38,513 nt of DNA from Paenibacillus kobensis NBRC 15729. GTDB lineage: Bacteria; Bacillota; Bacilli; Paenibacillales; Paenibacillaceae. The stretch lies in contig NZ_BILZ01000055.1 of the NCBI RefSeq assembly GCF_004000825.1, forward strand, positions 1-38,513. The letters run 5' to 3'. Below are positions 16,197 to 25,532 of the stretch, in pieces (the first letter of the stretch is position 1; each line of letters starts with the position of its first letter). The translations under genes and the position numbers were made by a program. The notes beneath the pieces are model-generated. The model did no database searches, was not told the origin of the DNA, and was given only the letters and a program-made list of their open reading frames with translations.

Positions 16197-16255
16197 GATT
16201 ACGTTCTATTTTCTCTTGAACACTCAGAGAATTCATATTCCCAATAGGATACTTC

Positions 16256-17071
16256 TTAGCTCACCTTATGCTCAATGCGCAGCTTGTCGGCTACCATTGC
16301 AATAAACTCGGAGTTCGTCGGTTTCGACTTGCTGATATTGATCGTATAACCGAACAAATGCGAAATGCTGTCGATGTTGCCGCGTGTCCAAGCAACCTCA
16401 ATCGCATGGCGAATTGCACGCTCAACGCGGGAAGGCGTTGTTTTGAATTTCTCTGCGATCGCTGGATAGAGCGTTTTCGTAATTGCGCCGAGAATTTCGA
16501 TATTGTTATAAACCATCGTAATCGCTTCGCGCAAGTATTGATAACCTTTGATGTGCGCAGGCACACCGATTTCATGGATGATGCTCGTAATGTTGGCATC
16601 GAGGTTTTTGCCTTTCGCAATTGGAACGACATTCGATTTCGACGAAATCGAAGAACTGCCTGCATATGAGCTAGGCATCACCACATTATTGTTGCCAACG
16701 AGCTGACGAATACGATTCGCCAAGATTTCCATATCGAACGGTTTCAAAATATAATAAGACGCGCCAAGCTGTACCGCTTTTTGCGTAATATTTTCTTGAC
16801 CGAACGCAGTAAGCATAATGATCTTCGGTGCAGGATTCAAGTTCATTTCTCTCAGACGTTCGAGAACGCCCAGACCGTCCAAATGAGGCATAATAATATC
16901 AAGGATCAACACATCCGGCACTTTTCGTGTTTCTTCTAACAGTTGGACAACTTCCTCACCGTTATAAGCGACACCGGTTACAACCATATCGTTTTGTTCC
17001 GAAATGTATTCCGAAAGTAAGTTCGTAAATTCCCGGTTATCGTCTGCTAATAATACTTCAATCTTCGTCAA
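16256..17071 (-). CDS. spo0A: Sporulation master regulator Spo0A
   Basis: A 271-residue response regulator that, when phosphorylated by the Spo0F/Spo0B relay, commits the cell to sporulation. The receiver domain (1-120) has the acidic pocket LLADDN, the phospho-acceptor Asp58 in LILDIIMP, Thr in MLTAFGQ and Lys in YILKPFD. A Gly/Ser-rich linker (about 127-145) leads to the Spo0A DNA-binding domain (about 155-271), including the recognition helix region [17 protein letters not shown] and a [14 protein letters not shown] stretch. The start is a TTG at 17071 behind GGGAGG. It follows spoIVB as in all Bacillales. A sigma-H-like promoter and 0A boxes lie upstream. Confidence 0.98.
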   Translation of the reverse strand: MTKIEVLLADDNREFTNLLSEYISEQNDMVVTGVAYNGEEVVQLLEETRKVPDVLILDIIMPHLDGLGVLERLREMNLNPAPKIIMLTAFGQENITQKAVQLGASYYILKPFDMEILANRIRQLVGNNNVVMPSSYAGSSSISSKSNVVPIAKGKNLDANITSIIHEIGVPAHIKGYQYLREAITMVYNNIEILGAITKTLYPAIAEKFKTTPSRVERAIRHAIEVAWTRGNIDSISHLFGYTINISKSKPTNSEFIAMVADKLRIEHKVS

Positions 17072-17147
17072 GGTGTGATCCTCCCTTTATCCTTCAAATA
17101 TGGCCTGTTATTATTTCTAAGATCGCCTGCCCTTCTCGTGTATTTAT

Positions 17148-17175
17148 AGTTTTCGACAAGCCGACTGAAATTCCT
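17148..17175 (-). promoter_or_regulatory. Sigma-H-like promoter of spo0A
   Basis: On the minus strand AGGAATT (17169-17175) and GAAAACT (17148-17154) are 14 bases apart, fitting the sigma-H pattern AGGAWWW and GAAT within the usual spacing. The -10 overlaps a 0A box. B. subtilis spo0A has a sigma-H promoter (Ps) in the same place. Confidence 0.6.
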
Positions 17176-17302
17176 TCTGTCGAAAATTATTTTTCTTTAT
17201 TTTTTATGTACAATCCTTTATAATAAAAAATTTACTACATTCTATTCTAATTTTCGACAAAAACCATCAGTTAATTACTCAACTAACACTGATGTTTCGT
17301 CA
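17152..17302 (-). promoter_or_regulatory. Four 0A boxes upstream of spo0A
   Basis: Matches to TGNCGAA occur at 17152-17158 (minus), 17178-17184 (plus), 17253-17259 (minus) and 17296-17302 (minus; TGACGAA). Three are the exact TGTCGAA. They surround the sigma-H-like promoter and suggest autoregulation by phosphorylated Spo0A. Confidence 0.75.
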
Positions 17303-17305
17303 AAA

Positions 17306-17351
17306 ACAACAAAATCTCGAGGCTTATTAAGCTGCCTCGAGATTTTGTTGT
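17306..17351 (-). terminator. Terminator overlapping the spoIVB stop
   Basis: An 18-bp perfect stem (17306-17323 with 17334-17351) and ten-base loop, then TTTTTG on the minus strand. One arm encodes the last codons of spoIVB and the stop TAA lies in the loop. Confidence 0.9.
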
Positions 17352-18667
17352 GTTGGTGCTGGTTTTAATAATATCCCTGCGTCCTGAAGCATCCATTCGA
17401 TGAAGCATCCATAACCGCTGGATGGATCGTTGACGAATACATGTGTTACAGCGCCGACCAGCTTGCCGTCTTGAAGAATTGGACTGCCGGACATTCCTTG
17501 AACAATACCGCCCGTCCGTTCAAGCAGTTTCTTGTCCGTAATACGAATGACCATGCCTTTCGTTGCGGGAACCGATTGTTTCGTCACATGAACGATCTGA
17601 ATATTGAACTTCTCAACTCTTTGACCATCGATAACCGTCCATATTTCTGCAGGGCCTTCCTTAACTTCTTCAGCGAAGGCAACAGGTACTCGCCGGTTAT
17701 TATAACCATGATCAGGCTGGTCTGTCATCCCGCCGAAAATTCCGAATGGCGTATTCCTTTTAATGTTGCCGAGAATTTTGCTTTGCTTGACGAATTGTGC
17801 TCGCTTCTCGCCAGGCTCGCCATTCTGACTCTTATTAATGGACGTCACATGCGACTGTAAAATCTGGCCCTCGCCAACTTCAATGGGCAACTGTGTATCC
17901 ATATCCGTGATGACATGACCCAATGCGCCATATACGCCTTGGTCTGGTGCATAGAAAGTAAGCGTACCTACGCCAGCGGCAGAATCGCGGATATATAAGC
18001 CGAGACGCCACGATTTATCTTCAACATCATAAGCGGGTGCAAGCTGACGTTCGACCATCTTGCCGGAGCGCTTAATCGTTAGTTGAAGCAATCGCTTGTT
18101 CGTTCCCGCTTGCTCGACTACGCCAGCAAGCTTGTGTACATCATTCATCGGGACACCATTTACCTTCATAATAAGATCGCCTAAGTGGATGTCTGCGTTC
18201 TCGCCTGGCGACGTTCTACGGCCATTCTCGCCTGTCACAAGATGATGCCCGACGACCATGATCCCCGCAGATCTTACTTTGACGCCGATCGTTTGACCGC
18301 CAGGAACGACATGGAGATCCGGAACGACGTTAACTTTCACGGTCTTAAAGGGAATCTTACCGAATAATTTCAGAGACATCTCCGTCATACCGGCCTTGTT
18401 GGACTGCAACGACAAAGGCTTGTTCAGATCGACGGAAGTAGAACGGGTCGTCGATCCATTCACTTGAAGAACGGTCGGATCGACTGTAATCTTTGCATGG
18501 ACGGGTACACCGTAATCCAGACTTTTAAGCTGGCCAGAGAACAACCTTAATTCATTAGGGAAGGCGGCCAGATGCTGAAAAGGGGTGGATAACCCGATCA
18601 TGCAAACGAAGAAAACGAGGACAAGACCGAACCATCGCTTCCGCTGGATGGAGTTCAATGAATTCAC
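17327..18667 (-). CDS. spoIVB: SpoIVB signalling peptidase
   Basis: A 446-residue serine peptidase (family S55) made in the forespore, which crosses the inner forespore membrane and cuts SpoIVFA, so releasing SpoIVFB to process pro-sigma-K. Residues 12-28 form the membrane anchor, about 115-205 a PDZ domain (with LGDLIMKVNGVPM), and the peptidase domain follows with His251 in GALGHVITD and Ser395 in GMSGSPI. The frame begins with GTG at 18667, but AGGGAG is too close to it; a TTG at 18658 has better spacing, giving 443 residues. It lies between recN and spo0A as expected. Confidence 0.96.
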   Translation of the reverse strand: MNSLNSIQRKRWFGLVLVFFVCMIGLSTPFQHLAAFPNELRLFSGQLKSLDYGVPVHAKITVDPTVLQVNGSTTRSTSVDLNKPLSLQSNKAGMTEMSLKLFGKIPFKTVKVNVVPDLHVVPGGQTIGVKVRSAGIMVVGHHLVTGENGRRTSPGENADIHLGDLIMKVNGVPMNDVHKLAGVVEQAGTNKRLLQLTIKRSGKMVERQLAPAYDVEDKSWRLGLYIRDSAAGVGTLTFYAPDQGVYGALGHVITDMDTQLPIEVGEGQILQSHVTSINKSQNGEPGEKRAQFVKQSKILGNIKRNTPFGIFGGMTDQPDHGYNNRRVPVAFAEEVKEGPAEIWTVIDGQRVEKFNIQIVHVTKQSVPATKGMVIRITDKKLLERTGGIVQGMSGSPILQDGKLVGAVTHVFVNDPSSGYGCFIEWMLQDAGILLKPAPTQQNLEAA

Positions 18668-18783
18668 GCTCCCTGCTGTTCCATCGCTTGTCGTGATGAA
18701 GGCTTGATCGCCAATGGCGTACCTATAAGGTAACCTTGCCCCGTTTCTTTTATGTCCCGCAATTCCTTCCCTCGCTGGGTTGT

Positions 18784-20490
18784 TTACGCGCCTTTACGTT
18801 GATGCGCCAAGTCCAGCATTTCTTGCGCGTGATGCCTTGTCTTCTCCGTCACCTCGACGCCTCCGAGCATACGCGCGAGCTCCTCAATCCGTCCGTTAAG
18901 CGACAATTCCGTAACCGATGTACGGGTGCGGCTGTCGATAACCGTCTTACGAATTTCATAATGATGGTCAGCCATGCACGCGACCTGCGGAAGATGCGTA
19001 ATGGAGAATACTTGGCATCCGCTCGACAGCGAAGACATCTTCTCCGCGATCGATTGGGCTGCCCGGCCGCTGACTCCAGTATCAACCTCGTCGAAGATTA
19101 GAACCGGAATTTGATCGATTGCAGCGAATATGCTCTTCAGCGCCAGCATGATACGCGACATCTCGCCTCCGGAAGCGATCTTCGCCAGCGGCTTAAGCGG
19201 CTCGCCTGGGTTCGGCGCAAGCAAGAACACAGCCTCATCCATGCCATGCACGCCAAGCTTAGGTGTCTCGTTGTCTTCTGCAACAACCTGCTCTAAGACA
19301 ACACGGAATATCGTTCCACCCATTTGCAACTGCTGCAGTTCACCTTCTACTGCTGCCGACAGACGGCTTGCCGCATGCTCCCGAAGTGCAGTCAGTTCCT
19401 TAGCGAGCACAAGGCTTTCATTATATAGGCGCAGTTCCTCTTCCCGAAGCTGCTGAAGACGCTCGTCCCGATTTTCCAACCATTCGCATTCCGCTTTGAT
19501 TTTATTGTAGTAGGCTATAATATCCGTCGTCGTCTCGCCGTACTTCCGTTTCAAATGATGAATCATATTGAGGCGGTCATCGATCCAAGCGAGTCTCTCG
19601 GGATCAGACTCGATGTTATCGCGGTAATCGCGAAGCGAATATACAGCATCCTCCGCTTGATAATAAGCGGACTGAAGCTGCTCGAGAAGGGGAGCGATGG
19701 CCGTCTTATCGAACGAACAAATATCTTCAAGCTTGGATACCGCTTTACCGATCGCATCAAGCCCTTGCTGACTGTACAACAAGTCATAGGCTTCCGCTGC
19801 ATTGCCGCGCAGACGCTCCGCATGTGTTAGCTTGCGTTTCTCCTCGGCTAATAATTCATCCTCCCCAACCTGAAGTTGGGCAGATGAAATCTCTTCGAGC
19901 TGGAACCGGTATAAATCAAGCATCTGCATCTGCTTACGGGACGTCTCTTCAAGCTCCTTCAGAGCCGATCGGGCTGATTCATATTGCTTGTACAGCGATA
20001 CATAAGTTCGCTTCCGATCACCTAACGGTTCACCTGCATAGGCATCCAGCCATTCTAGATGCTTGTCCGTTCGAAGCAACGATTGATGCTCATGCTGGCC
20101 ATGGATGTTGACGAGACATTCTCCTGCTTCACGAAGAATCGATAAATTGACGGTTTGACCGTTAATACGGCTGACGCTCTTGCCTTGGGCATTCAATTCC
20201 CTGCGAATGACGAGCATTTCTTCAGGAGATGCCGACAAGCCATTTCTGCTCAGTACATCCCAGACCGGATGATTGACGGGCATATCGAATACCGCTTCGA
20301 TTTCACTCCGATCGCAGCCGTGACGAACGAGCTCAGCTTGGCCGCGGCCTCCGACGACGAGGCTAAGCGCATCGATCAGTATCGACTTGCCGGCCCCCGT
20401 CTCTCCTGTAAGTACATGAAACCCATCATGGAAAGATACCGTTACGTATTCAATAACCGCCAAATTACGGATCGACAATTCGCGAAGCAC
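18784..20490 (-). CDS. recN: DNA repair protein RecN
   Basis: A 568-residue SMC-like ATPase that acts early in double-strand break repair. The Walker A GETGAGKS lies at 29-36, long coiled-coil arms occupy about 160-370, and the signature ASGGEMSR and Walker B VLIFDEVDTG lie near 430-480. The GTG at 20490 is chosen over the ATG two codons upstream, because AGGAGG is only two bases from that ATG but eight from the GTG, and because the product then begins MLRELSIRN, like Bacillus MLAELSIKN. It follows argR by 64 bases, as in other Bacillales. Confidence 0.96.
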   Translation of the reverse strand: MLRELSIRNLAVIEYVTVSFHDGFHVLTGETGAGKSILIDALSLVVGGRGQAELVRHGCDRSEIEAVFDMPVNHPVWDVLSRNGLSASPEEMLVIRRELNAQGKSVSRINGQTVNLSILREAGECLVNIHGQHEHQSLLRTDKHLEWLDAYAGEPLGDRKRTYVSLYKQYESARSALKELEETSRKQMQMLDLYRFQLEEISSAQLQVGEDELLAEEKRKLTHAERLRGNAAEAYDLLYSQQGLDAIGKAVSKLEDICSFDKTAIAPLLEQLQSAYYQAEDAVYSLRDYRDNIESDPERLAWIDDRLNMIHHLKRKYGETTTDIIAYYNKIKAECEWLENRDERLQQLREEELRLYNESLVLAKELTALREHAASRLSAAVEGELQQLQMGGTIFRVVLEQVVAEDNETPKLGVHGMDEAVFLLAPNPGEPLKPLAKIASGGEMSRIMLALKSIFAAIDQIPVLIFDEVDTGVSGRAAQSIAEKMSSLSSGCQVFSITHLPQVACMADHHYEIRKTVIDSRTRTSVTELSLNGRIEELARMLGGVEVTEKTRHHAQEMLDLAHQRKGA

Positions 20491-20554
20491 GACCATGACC
20501 TCCTTATGTTCTAGGCATCCAATCGCCCATTACTTTATGATCTCATTGCGACAC

Positions 20555-21016
20555 TCATGAAGTCGCTTCAAGCAGTCCGAGCAACCGTTCCGTTACTTCG
20601 CCGCTCTGTTCACGAGTCCGGCAGATGATTAGAATCGTATCATCGCCGCAAATCGTACCCATTACTTCTGACCATTCCATGTTGTCAATAAGTGCTCCAA
20701 GTGTATTCGCCGTACCTGGGGAGCACTTCATGACGACAAGGTTGTCGGTATAATCGATATGTGTGAAATGGTCGATCAACGACCGCTTCAATTTATGAAT
20801 CGGATTGCTCTGCCGGTTATCGCCCGGGAGCGAGTATTTATATCTGCCGTCGCCAGTCGGAACTTTAATAAGTTGCAGTTCCTTCATATCGCGCGAGACG
20901 GTAGCTTGAGTAACTTGAAGCCCTGCAGACCTCAACGCTTCGACTAGCTCGTCCTGCGTCTCCACAACTTGCTTCGTAACGATTTCCCTTATTCTAAAGT
21001 GACGCAAACCTTTCAT
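20555..21016 (-). CDS. argR: Arginine repressor ArgR/AhrC
   Basis: A 153-residue arginine-responsive regulator that represses arginine synthesis and activates arginine breakdown. The N-terminal winged helix (1-70) has VTQATVSRDMKELQLIK, and the C-terminal hexamerisation and arginine-binding domain has GTANTLGALIDN and GTICGDDTILIICR. The ATG at 21016 follows AGGAGG at ten bases; a TTG at 21025 is too close to that site. No arginine genes are nearby; the argR-recN link is conserved by order rather than pathway. Confidence 0.95.
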   Translation of the reverse strand: MKGLRHFRIREIVTKQVVETQDELVEALRSAGLQVTQATVSRDMKELQLIKVPTGDGRYKYSLPGDNRQSNPIHKLKRSLIDHFTHIDYTDNLVVMKCSPGTANTLGALIDNMEWSEVMGTICGDDTILIICRTREQSGEVTERLLGLLEATS

Positions 21017-21039
21017 TCTAAACAATCCTCCTGCTGTCG

Positions 21040-21507
21040 TTATCGTTCGTACACGCCAATCTCGAACGTAATTTCATGAACTGTACCGTCTGCGGCATCG
21101 ACATACAGAACGCCGCTGCTCTCAGGCAGCATTAAGGCAAAAGCGATCAGCCGATCACGGATTCCGCTGCCTGTCCACTCCATGGGCTGACGGTCTCTGG
21201 CACACTTGACGACATATAACTTGCCATCCCGCTCTGCGATATAGTCAATATACAGACGAGACTGCAGCCGGTTGCCGTTCCATCCGACGACAATCGGTAC
21301 TCGGTGCTTCCCTGACGATACGGTATATCCGTTCGCTTCGAGCACCTGTACGCCCGGCTCATCGGCTGACCATTCGCCGCCTTTGCCCAATCGTAGCCGT
21401 TTCATTCCTGGCGGTGCGTGCAGCCAATTATATAAGGCGCGATAAATCCAGACGAGCAACAACGATCCAGTGAGGAGCATGACTAACCAATCGACATATT
21501 GTCCCAA
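21040..21507 (-). CDS. Unrecognised membrane-anchored protein upstream of argR
   Basis: A 155-residue protein that I do not recognise. Residues 6-22 form one membrane span near the N-terminus, followed by a basic stretch (35-43) and a soluble domain of about 110 residues. The segment RLYIDYIAERDGKLYVVKC (84-102) recalls the Asp...xK core of PD-(D/E)XK nuclease folds, with Asp88 and Lys101, but the acidic residue expected two before the lysine is Val, so an active nuclease is doubtful. The TTG at 21507 follows GGGGATGACCG. Its stop lies 23 bases before argR, so it is probably co-transcribed with argR and recN. Function unknown. Confidence 0.75.
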   Translation of the reverse strand: MGQYVDWLVMLLTGSLLLVWIYRALYNWLHAPPGMKRLRLGKGGEWSADEPGVQVLEANGYTVSSGKHRVPIVVGWNGNRLQSRLYIDYIAERDGKLYVVKCARDRQPMEWTGSGIRDRLIAFALMLPESSGVLYVDAADGTVHEITFEIGVYER

Positions 21508-21568
21508 CGGTCATCCCCGCTTTACTCTCGTATTGGAAGTGCAGCAATACCGCCGACGCCATGAAAGC

Positions 21569-21588
21569 TGTGTACAGTATGTTACACA
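21569..21588. promoter_or_regulatory. 20-bp dyad upstream of the argR transcript
   Basis: TGTGTA (21569-21574) and TACACA (21583-21588) form a perfect dyad with an eight-base centre, about 60 bases upstream of the unrecognised gene. Size and symmetry suit a dimeric repressor, but it does not match the arginine box well. Confidence 0.4.
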
Positions 21589-21648
21589 TTCGTGAAGAGA
21601 AGCGTTGAATCCTTCCGCCGAAAACACGAACGCTTGTTTGGTGATTTC

Positions 21649-21678
21649 AGTTTATCAAATGAAGTATGCCCCTGTAAA
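21649..21678 (-). promoter_or_regulatory. Candidate sigma-A promoter for the argR-recN transcript
   Basis: TTTACA (21673-21678) and TAAACT (21649-21654) on the minus strand, 18 bases apart, just after the tlyA terminator. The -10 is imperfect. Confidence 0.4.
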
Positions 21679-21691
21679 GGCGAACAGACAC

Positions 21692-21739
21692 AAAAAAAGG
21701 CATTTTTCGAAGCAGCAGTCCGCCGAATCGAAAAATGCC
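21692..21739 (-). terminator. Terminator after tlyA
   Basis: GGCATTTTTCGA (21699-21710) pairs perfectly with TCGAAAAATGCC (21728-21739), followed by a T-run on the minus strand. It marks the end of the upstream folD-to-tlyA transcript. Confidence 0.9.
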
Positions 21740-21792
21740 CTTCTTGTGCACGATCATCTGCCGCTTCAAATGCGAACAGATGACAGAATCGT

Positions 21793-22626
21793 TCAACCTT
21801 TGCCTGACCGGAACGTATGTCCTGCTTCCGCTACCATCGATGCGATCGCATCGTCGCTTGGAACGAACTCGATAGCCGGTTCCCCTCTCCACAGCCAATG
21901 GACCAGGAATTCAATGTTGCCTTCACCGCCTGTTATCGGAGAAAACGTTAGCGCCTTGTATTGATAACCTGTTGCAGCCGCGAAATTAAGCACCGTCCGC
22001 AGCACTTCCGCATGGACGGACGGATCCCGCACAACGCCAGATTTGCCGACTTTCTCCCTGCCCGCTTCGAACTGCGGTTTGATTAAGGCGACCACTTCAC
22101 CGCCGCTGGCAAGCAGCCCCGACAGAGCGGGAAGAATAAGCTTGAGCGATATAAAAGAGACGTCAATGGAAGCAAAAGTCGGCTGAGGGCCATCCAAATC
22201 GCCCGGCTGCATATGCCGAAAATTTGTCCGCTCCATCACTCGAACCCGTTCATCCGACCGAAGAGAGTAATCAAGCTGGTTATAGCCGACATCGATCGCA
22301 TATACGAGCGATGCTCCATTCTGCAGCGCACAGTCGGTAAATCCGCCTGTAGATGCGCCGATATCCAGCATGATGCGGTCCTGAAGCTGAATGCCGAATT
22401 GCTTAATCGCTTTCTCCAGCTTGAGACCGCCGCGGCTTACATAAGGGTGCGGTGCTCCCTTGACCGTAATTACAGACGTTCTCGGCACTTTCATGCCGCT
22501 CTTCTCCATCCGGTCGCCGTCAATCAACACGAGGCCCGCCATGACGGCCGCCTTCGCTTTCTCGCGGCTTTCGTAAAATCCTTGCTCTACAAGCAGAACA
22601 TCGATACGTTCCTTTAAATTTGACAT
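21793..22626 (-). CDS. tlyA: TlyA-family rRNA 2'-O-methyltransferase
   Basis: A 277-residue protein (YqxC in Bacillus) with an N-terminal S4 RNA-binding domain (about 5-65) and an FtsJ-like methyltransferase domain. The SAM-binding motif MLDIGASTGGFTDCAL lies near 86-101, with IDVGYNQLDY following and ALIKPQFEAGREKVGK near 180. Relatives methylate rRNA and were once called hemolysin A; here an rRNA role is more likely. The ATG at 22626 follows GAAGGAGAAAC. It lies 19 bases after dxs and ends before a strong terminator. Confidence 0.93.
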   Translation of the reverse strand: MSNLKERIDVLLVEQGFYESREKAKAAVMAGLVLIDGDRMEKSGMKVPRTSVITVKGAPHPYVSRGGLKLEKAIKQFGIQLQDRIMLDIGASTGGFTDCALQNGASLVYAIDVGYNQLDYSLRSDERVRVMERTNFRHMQPGDLDGPQPTFASIDVSFISLKLILPALSGLLASGGEVVALIKPQFEAGREKVGKSGVVRDPSVHAEVLRTVLNFAAATGYQYKALTFSPITGGEGNIEFLVHWLWRGEPAIEFVPSDDAIASMVAEAGHTFRSGKG

Positions 22627-22645
22627 GTTTCTCCTTCGAGCTGCT

Positions 22646-24538
22646 TTATTGCCCCGTAGCCATGCGTGTTCGGCGAGGCATCATCGCTTTCACTTCGGAG
22701 GCGATCCGCTCTGCTGTCAAGCCGATTTCTGCCCGTTGCTCCTTCACAGAGCCGTGCTCAATAAACTCATCAGGCAAGCCGATTATGCGCACATTATTAC
22801 CGTAAATTTGGTTTAACGAATAGAACTCCATTACGGCACTTCCGAGACCGCCAAGCTCCGAGCCTTCTTCAAGCACAATCAACTGCATGCCTTCCTCTGC
22901 CAGCGACCTGAGCATAGCCTCGTCGAGCGGCTTAATGAACCGTGCATTAATAATGCGCGGGTTAATGCCTTCACGTTTGAGTTGTTCCGCAGCATCCTCA
23001 GCAACGCCAATCATCGGTCCGACCGCAATAATCGCAACCTGATCGCCTCCGCGCAGCACTTCCCAACTACCAATCGGAATAGGCTGCATCTCTGGATCAA
23101 TAGCTACGCCTAACCCATTCGTACGCGGATAACGAACGGCAATTGGGCCTTCGTTGTAATCCAACGCCGTCTTCATCATTCGGCGAAGCTCATTCTCATC
23201 TTTAGGCATCATAAGAACAAGATTCGGAACATGCCTTAAAAATGCGATATCATATACGCCATGATGCGTCTCGCCGTCCGCGCCGACGAACCCTGCCCGG
23301 TCGATCGCGAACACAACGTTCAAGTTCTGGCGGCAAATATCATGCACCACTTGGTCATAAGCACGCTGCAGGAATGTAGAGTAAACCGCAAAGACTGGCT
23401 TCATCCCTTCCATTGCAAGCGCAGCAGACAATGTCGCAGCATGCTGCTCAGCAATACCGACGTCGATCATGCGGTTCGGATACCGCTCCGCGAACTTCAT
23501 AAGTCCGGAGCCGCCCGGCATCGCAGGCGTAATGGCAACGATTCGCTCATCTTTCTCGGCAAGCTCCATCAGCGCATCGGCGAACACTTCCGTATACATC
23601 GGAGGACCAACCGCTTTCATGACTTCACCCGATTCGATCTTATACGGCGTTATGCCGTGCCATTTGTGCGAATCTTTCTCCGCCGGCAAATAGCCTTTGC
23701 CTTTAACCGTCACGATATGAACGAGAACTGGTCCATCCACTTGCGAAGCTTGCTTGATCACTTCCGCAAGAGCTTCGATGTCGTGGCCGTCCACCGGCCC
23801 AAAATACGTCAGACCGAACTGCTCGAACAGAATGCCGCTAACGAGCAAATATTTCAGGCTGTCCTTGAACCGTTCAGCCGTCTTGGCTAGCTTGCCGCCG
23901 ATAGCCGGAATTTTGTTCAGGAAGTTCTGCACTTCGTCCTTCGCCTTCTGGTAATGCCGGTCCGTCCGGATCTTTCCTAAGTAGTGATGCAGCGCACCGA
24001 CGTTCGGCGCGATAGACATCTCATTATCATTAAGAATGACCATCAGATTCTTCTTCTCATGACCAATATGGTTAAGTGCTTCGAGCGCCATCCCGCCCGT
24101 AAGCGCTCCATCACCGATAATCGCGACTACTTTGTTGTTCTCGCCTTTCAGATCGCGCGCAAGCGCCATCCCCATGGCAGCCGACAACGACGTGCTGCTG
24201 TGTCCAGCCTCCCAGACGTCGTGCTCGCTCTCCGAACGTTTAATAAATCCACATAATCCTTTATATTGACGAAGCGTATCGAACCGTTCGCGTCTGCCTG
24301 TCAATATTTTATGAACATAGGATTGATGTCCCACGTCAAAAATAAATTTGTCTTTCGGGCTGTCGAACAAATAATGAAGTACCAAAGTCAATTCGACCAC
24401 ACCTAGATTAGGTGCCAAGTGTCCGCCCGTAGACGACAGCTTCTCGATCAAAAATTGACGGATCTCACCCGCCAACGCCTCAAGCTCCGATATAGACAAC
24501 CGCTTTAAGTCTTTCGGACCGTTAATGTTATCGAGCAT
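22646..24538 (-). CDS. dxs: 1-deoxy-D-xylulose-5-phosphate synthase
   Basis: A 630-residue thiamine-diphosphate enzyme for the first step of the non-mevalonate isoprenoid route, joining pyruvate and glyceraldehyde 3-phosphate. Motifs are [16 protein letters not shown], the cofactor motif from GDGALTGG to NDNEMSI, the Glu-containing [11 protein letters not shown] and the C-terminal transketolase domain. The ATG at 24538 is preferred to the GTG one codon before, given GAGGAAG at about nine bases. It follows ispA, which uses the C5 units that the pathway provides. Confidence 0.97.
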   Translation of the reverse strand: MLDNINGPKDLKRLSISELEALAGEIRQFLIEKLSSTGGHLAPNLGVVELTLVLHYLFDSPKDKFIFDVGHQSYVHKILTGRRERFDTLRQYKGLCGFIKRSESEHDVWEAGHSSTSLSAAMGMALARDLKGENNKVVAIIGDGALTGGMALEALNHIGHEKKNLMVILNDNEMSIAPNVGALHHYLGKIRTDRHYQKAKDEVQNFLNKIPAIGGKLAKTAERFKDSLKYLLVSGILFEQFGLTYFGPVDGHDIEALAEVIKQASQVDGPVLVHIVTVKGKGYLPAEKDSHKWHGITPYKIESGEVMKAVGPPMYTEVFADALMELAEKDERIVAITPAMPGGSGLMKFAERYPNRMIDVGIAEQHAATLSAALAMEGMKPVFAVYSTFLQRAYDQVVHDICRQNLNVVFAIDRAGFVGADGETHHGVYDIAFLRHVPNLVLMMPKDENELRRMMKTALDYNEGPIAVRYPRTNGLGVAIDPEMQPIPIGSWEVLRGGDQVAIIAVGPMIGVAEDAAEQLKREGINPRIINARFIKPLDEAMLRSLAEEGMQLIVLEEGSELGGLGSAVMEFYSLNQIYGNNVRIIGLPDEFIEHGSVKEQRAEIGLTAERIASEVKAMMPRRTRMATGQ

Positions 24539-24615
24539 CACGGCAACTTCCTCGCTTTCGCTACAACCAATAGTTTTGTCGAATCATCGTCGTCCAACGT
24601 TTCCATTATTATAAT

Positions 24616-25530
24616 TCAATGGTCCCGTTTCATCAAATAATCGGCAATTCCGAACAATCGGGAAGGCCCCTCAAGTCCGGCCTGGTCGAGCGCCCGTTTC
24701 GCATCATCCGTCAGCCGCTCCACTTCCGCGCGGCTTTCATCAAGTCCGATCAGGAACGGATAAGTCACCTTATGCTGCTCCACGTCGCTGTTCGTTTTTT
24801 TGCCTAGCTTCGTCTCATCGCCAACCAAATCTAGAATGTCGTCTTGAATCTGGAATGCGAGTCCAAGCGACGTACCGAATTCGGTTAGCCGCTGAAGCTG
24901 TTCCTCGTTAGCCCCGCCGATCAACGCACCGGCGCGCAGCGAGAAAACAATCAAGTCGCTCGTCTTATGCAGATGAATGTACCGCAGCTGCTCGAATGAC
25001 GTCTCACCTTGCTCGCCCAGCATATCCGCAGCCTGGCCGCCCACCATTCCGGACGCACCGGCGTATACGGATAACTCTTCAACGATTTGCAGTGCCGTCG
25101 CTGCTGGTACGCCATGTGCCCTTGAAGCTTGCACAATGGCATAAAAAGCATGTGTCAACAACGCATCGCCAGCTAAGATAGCCATCGCTTCGCCGTAGAC
25201 CTTATGATTCGTCAGCTTGCCGCGGCGATAATCATCATTATCCATTGCAGGCAAATCATCGTGAATTAAGGAATACGTATGAATGAGCTCGATAGCGCAT
25301 GCAACAGGCATTGCTGCTTTAATCGCATCTGGCTCACACTTCACTGCATAAGCTGCCGCCAGAACAAGCGCCGGCCGGAGCCGCTTGCCGCCTGCTTCCA
25401 CCGAATAATTCATGGAATCTCTCAGCAACGACGGAATGTCCCAGTTCGATGGAACGATCGTCCTTAATGCCGACTCGACTTCGGCTGCCGTCTGGCTAAT
25501 ATATTGTTGCGTCGATAACCGCTCGCTCAA
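24616..25530 (-). CDS. ispA: Farnesyl diphosphate synthase (polyprenyl synthetase)
   Basis: A 304-residue trans-isoprenyl diphosphate synthase, predicted to build farnesyl diphosphate from IPP and DMAPP. The first Asp-rich motif HDDLPAMDNDDYRRG lies at 90-104 and the second, QIQDDILD, near 228-235; GGKRLRP at 47-53 binds diphosphate. The start is TTG at 25530 behind AGGGGAATAAGC, two bases after the xseB stop, so the two are translationally coupled. Product length cannot be fixed by eye, but family resemblance and context favour C15. Confidence 0.93.
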   Translation of the reverse strand: MSERLSTQQYISQTAAEVESALRTIVPSNWDIPSLLRDSMNYSVEAGGKRLRPALVLAAAYAVKCEPDAIKAAMPVACAIELIHTYSLIHDDLPAMDNDDYRRGKLTNHKVYGEAMAILAGDALLTHAFYAIVQASRAHGVPAATALQIVEELSVYAGASGMVGGQAADMLGEQGETSFEQLRYIHLHKTSDLIVFSLRAGALIGGANEEQLQRLTEFGTSLGLAFQIQDDILDLVGDETKLGKKTNSDVEQHKVTYPFLIGLDESRAEVERLTDDAKRALDQAGLEGPSRLFGIADYLMKRDH

Positions 25531-25532
25531 GC

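Larger units (their letters stand above)
15889..16255. other. Intergenic region between the RND exporter and spo0A
   Basis: This 367-base gap holds no convincing gene. It contains two terminators for spo0A (16051-16085 and 16167-16196) and an A+T-rich stretch (about 15960-16045) that should hold the exporter promoter. On the minus strand it includes TATACT near 16010 but no good -35. A 68-codon frame at 16030-16236 runs through both hairpins and is not credible. Confidence 0.7.

Noticed and set aside
16030-16236. A 68-codon frame between spo0A and the RND exporter
   Set aside because: It runs through two strong terminators and has no resemblance to a known protein.
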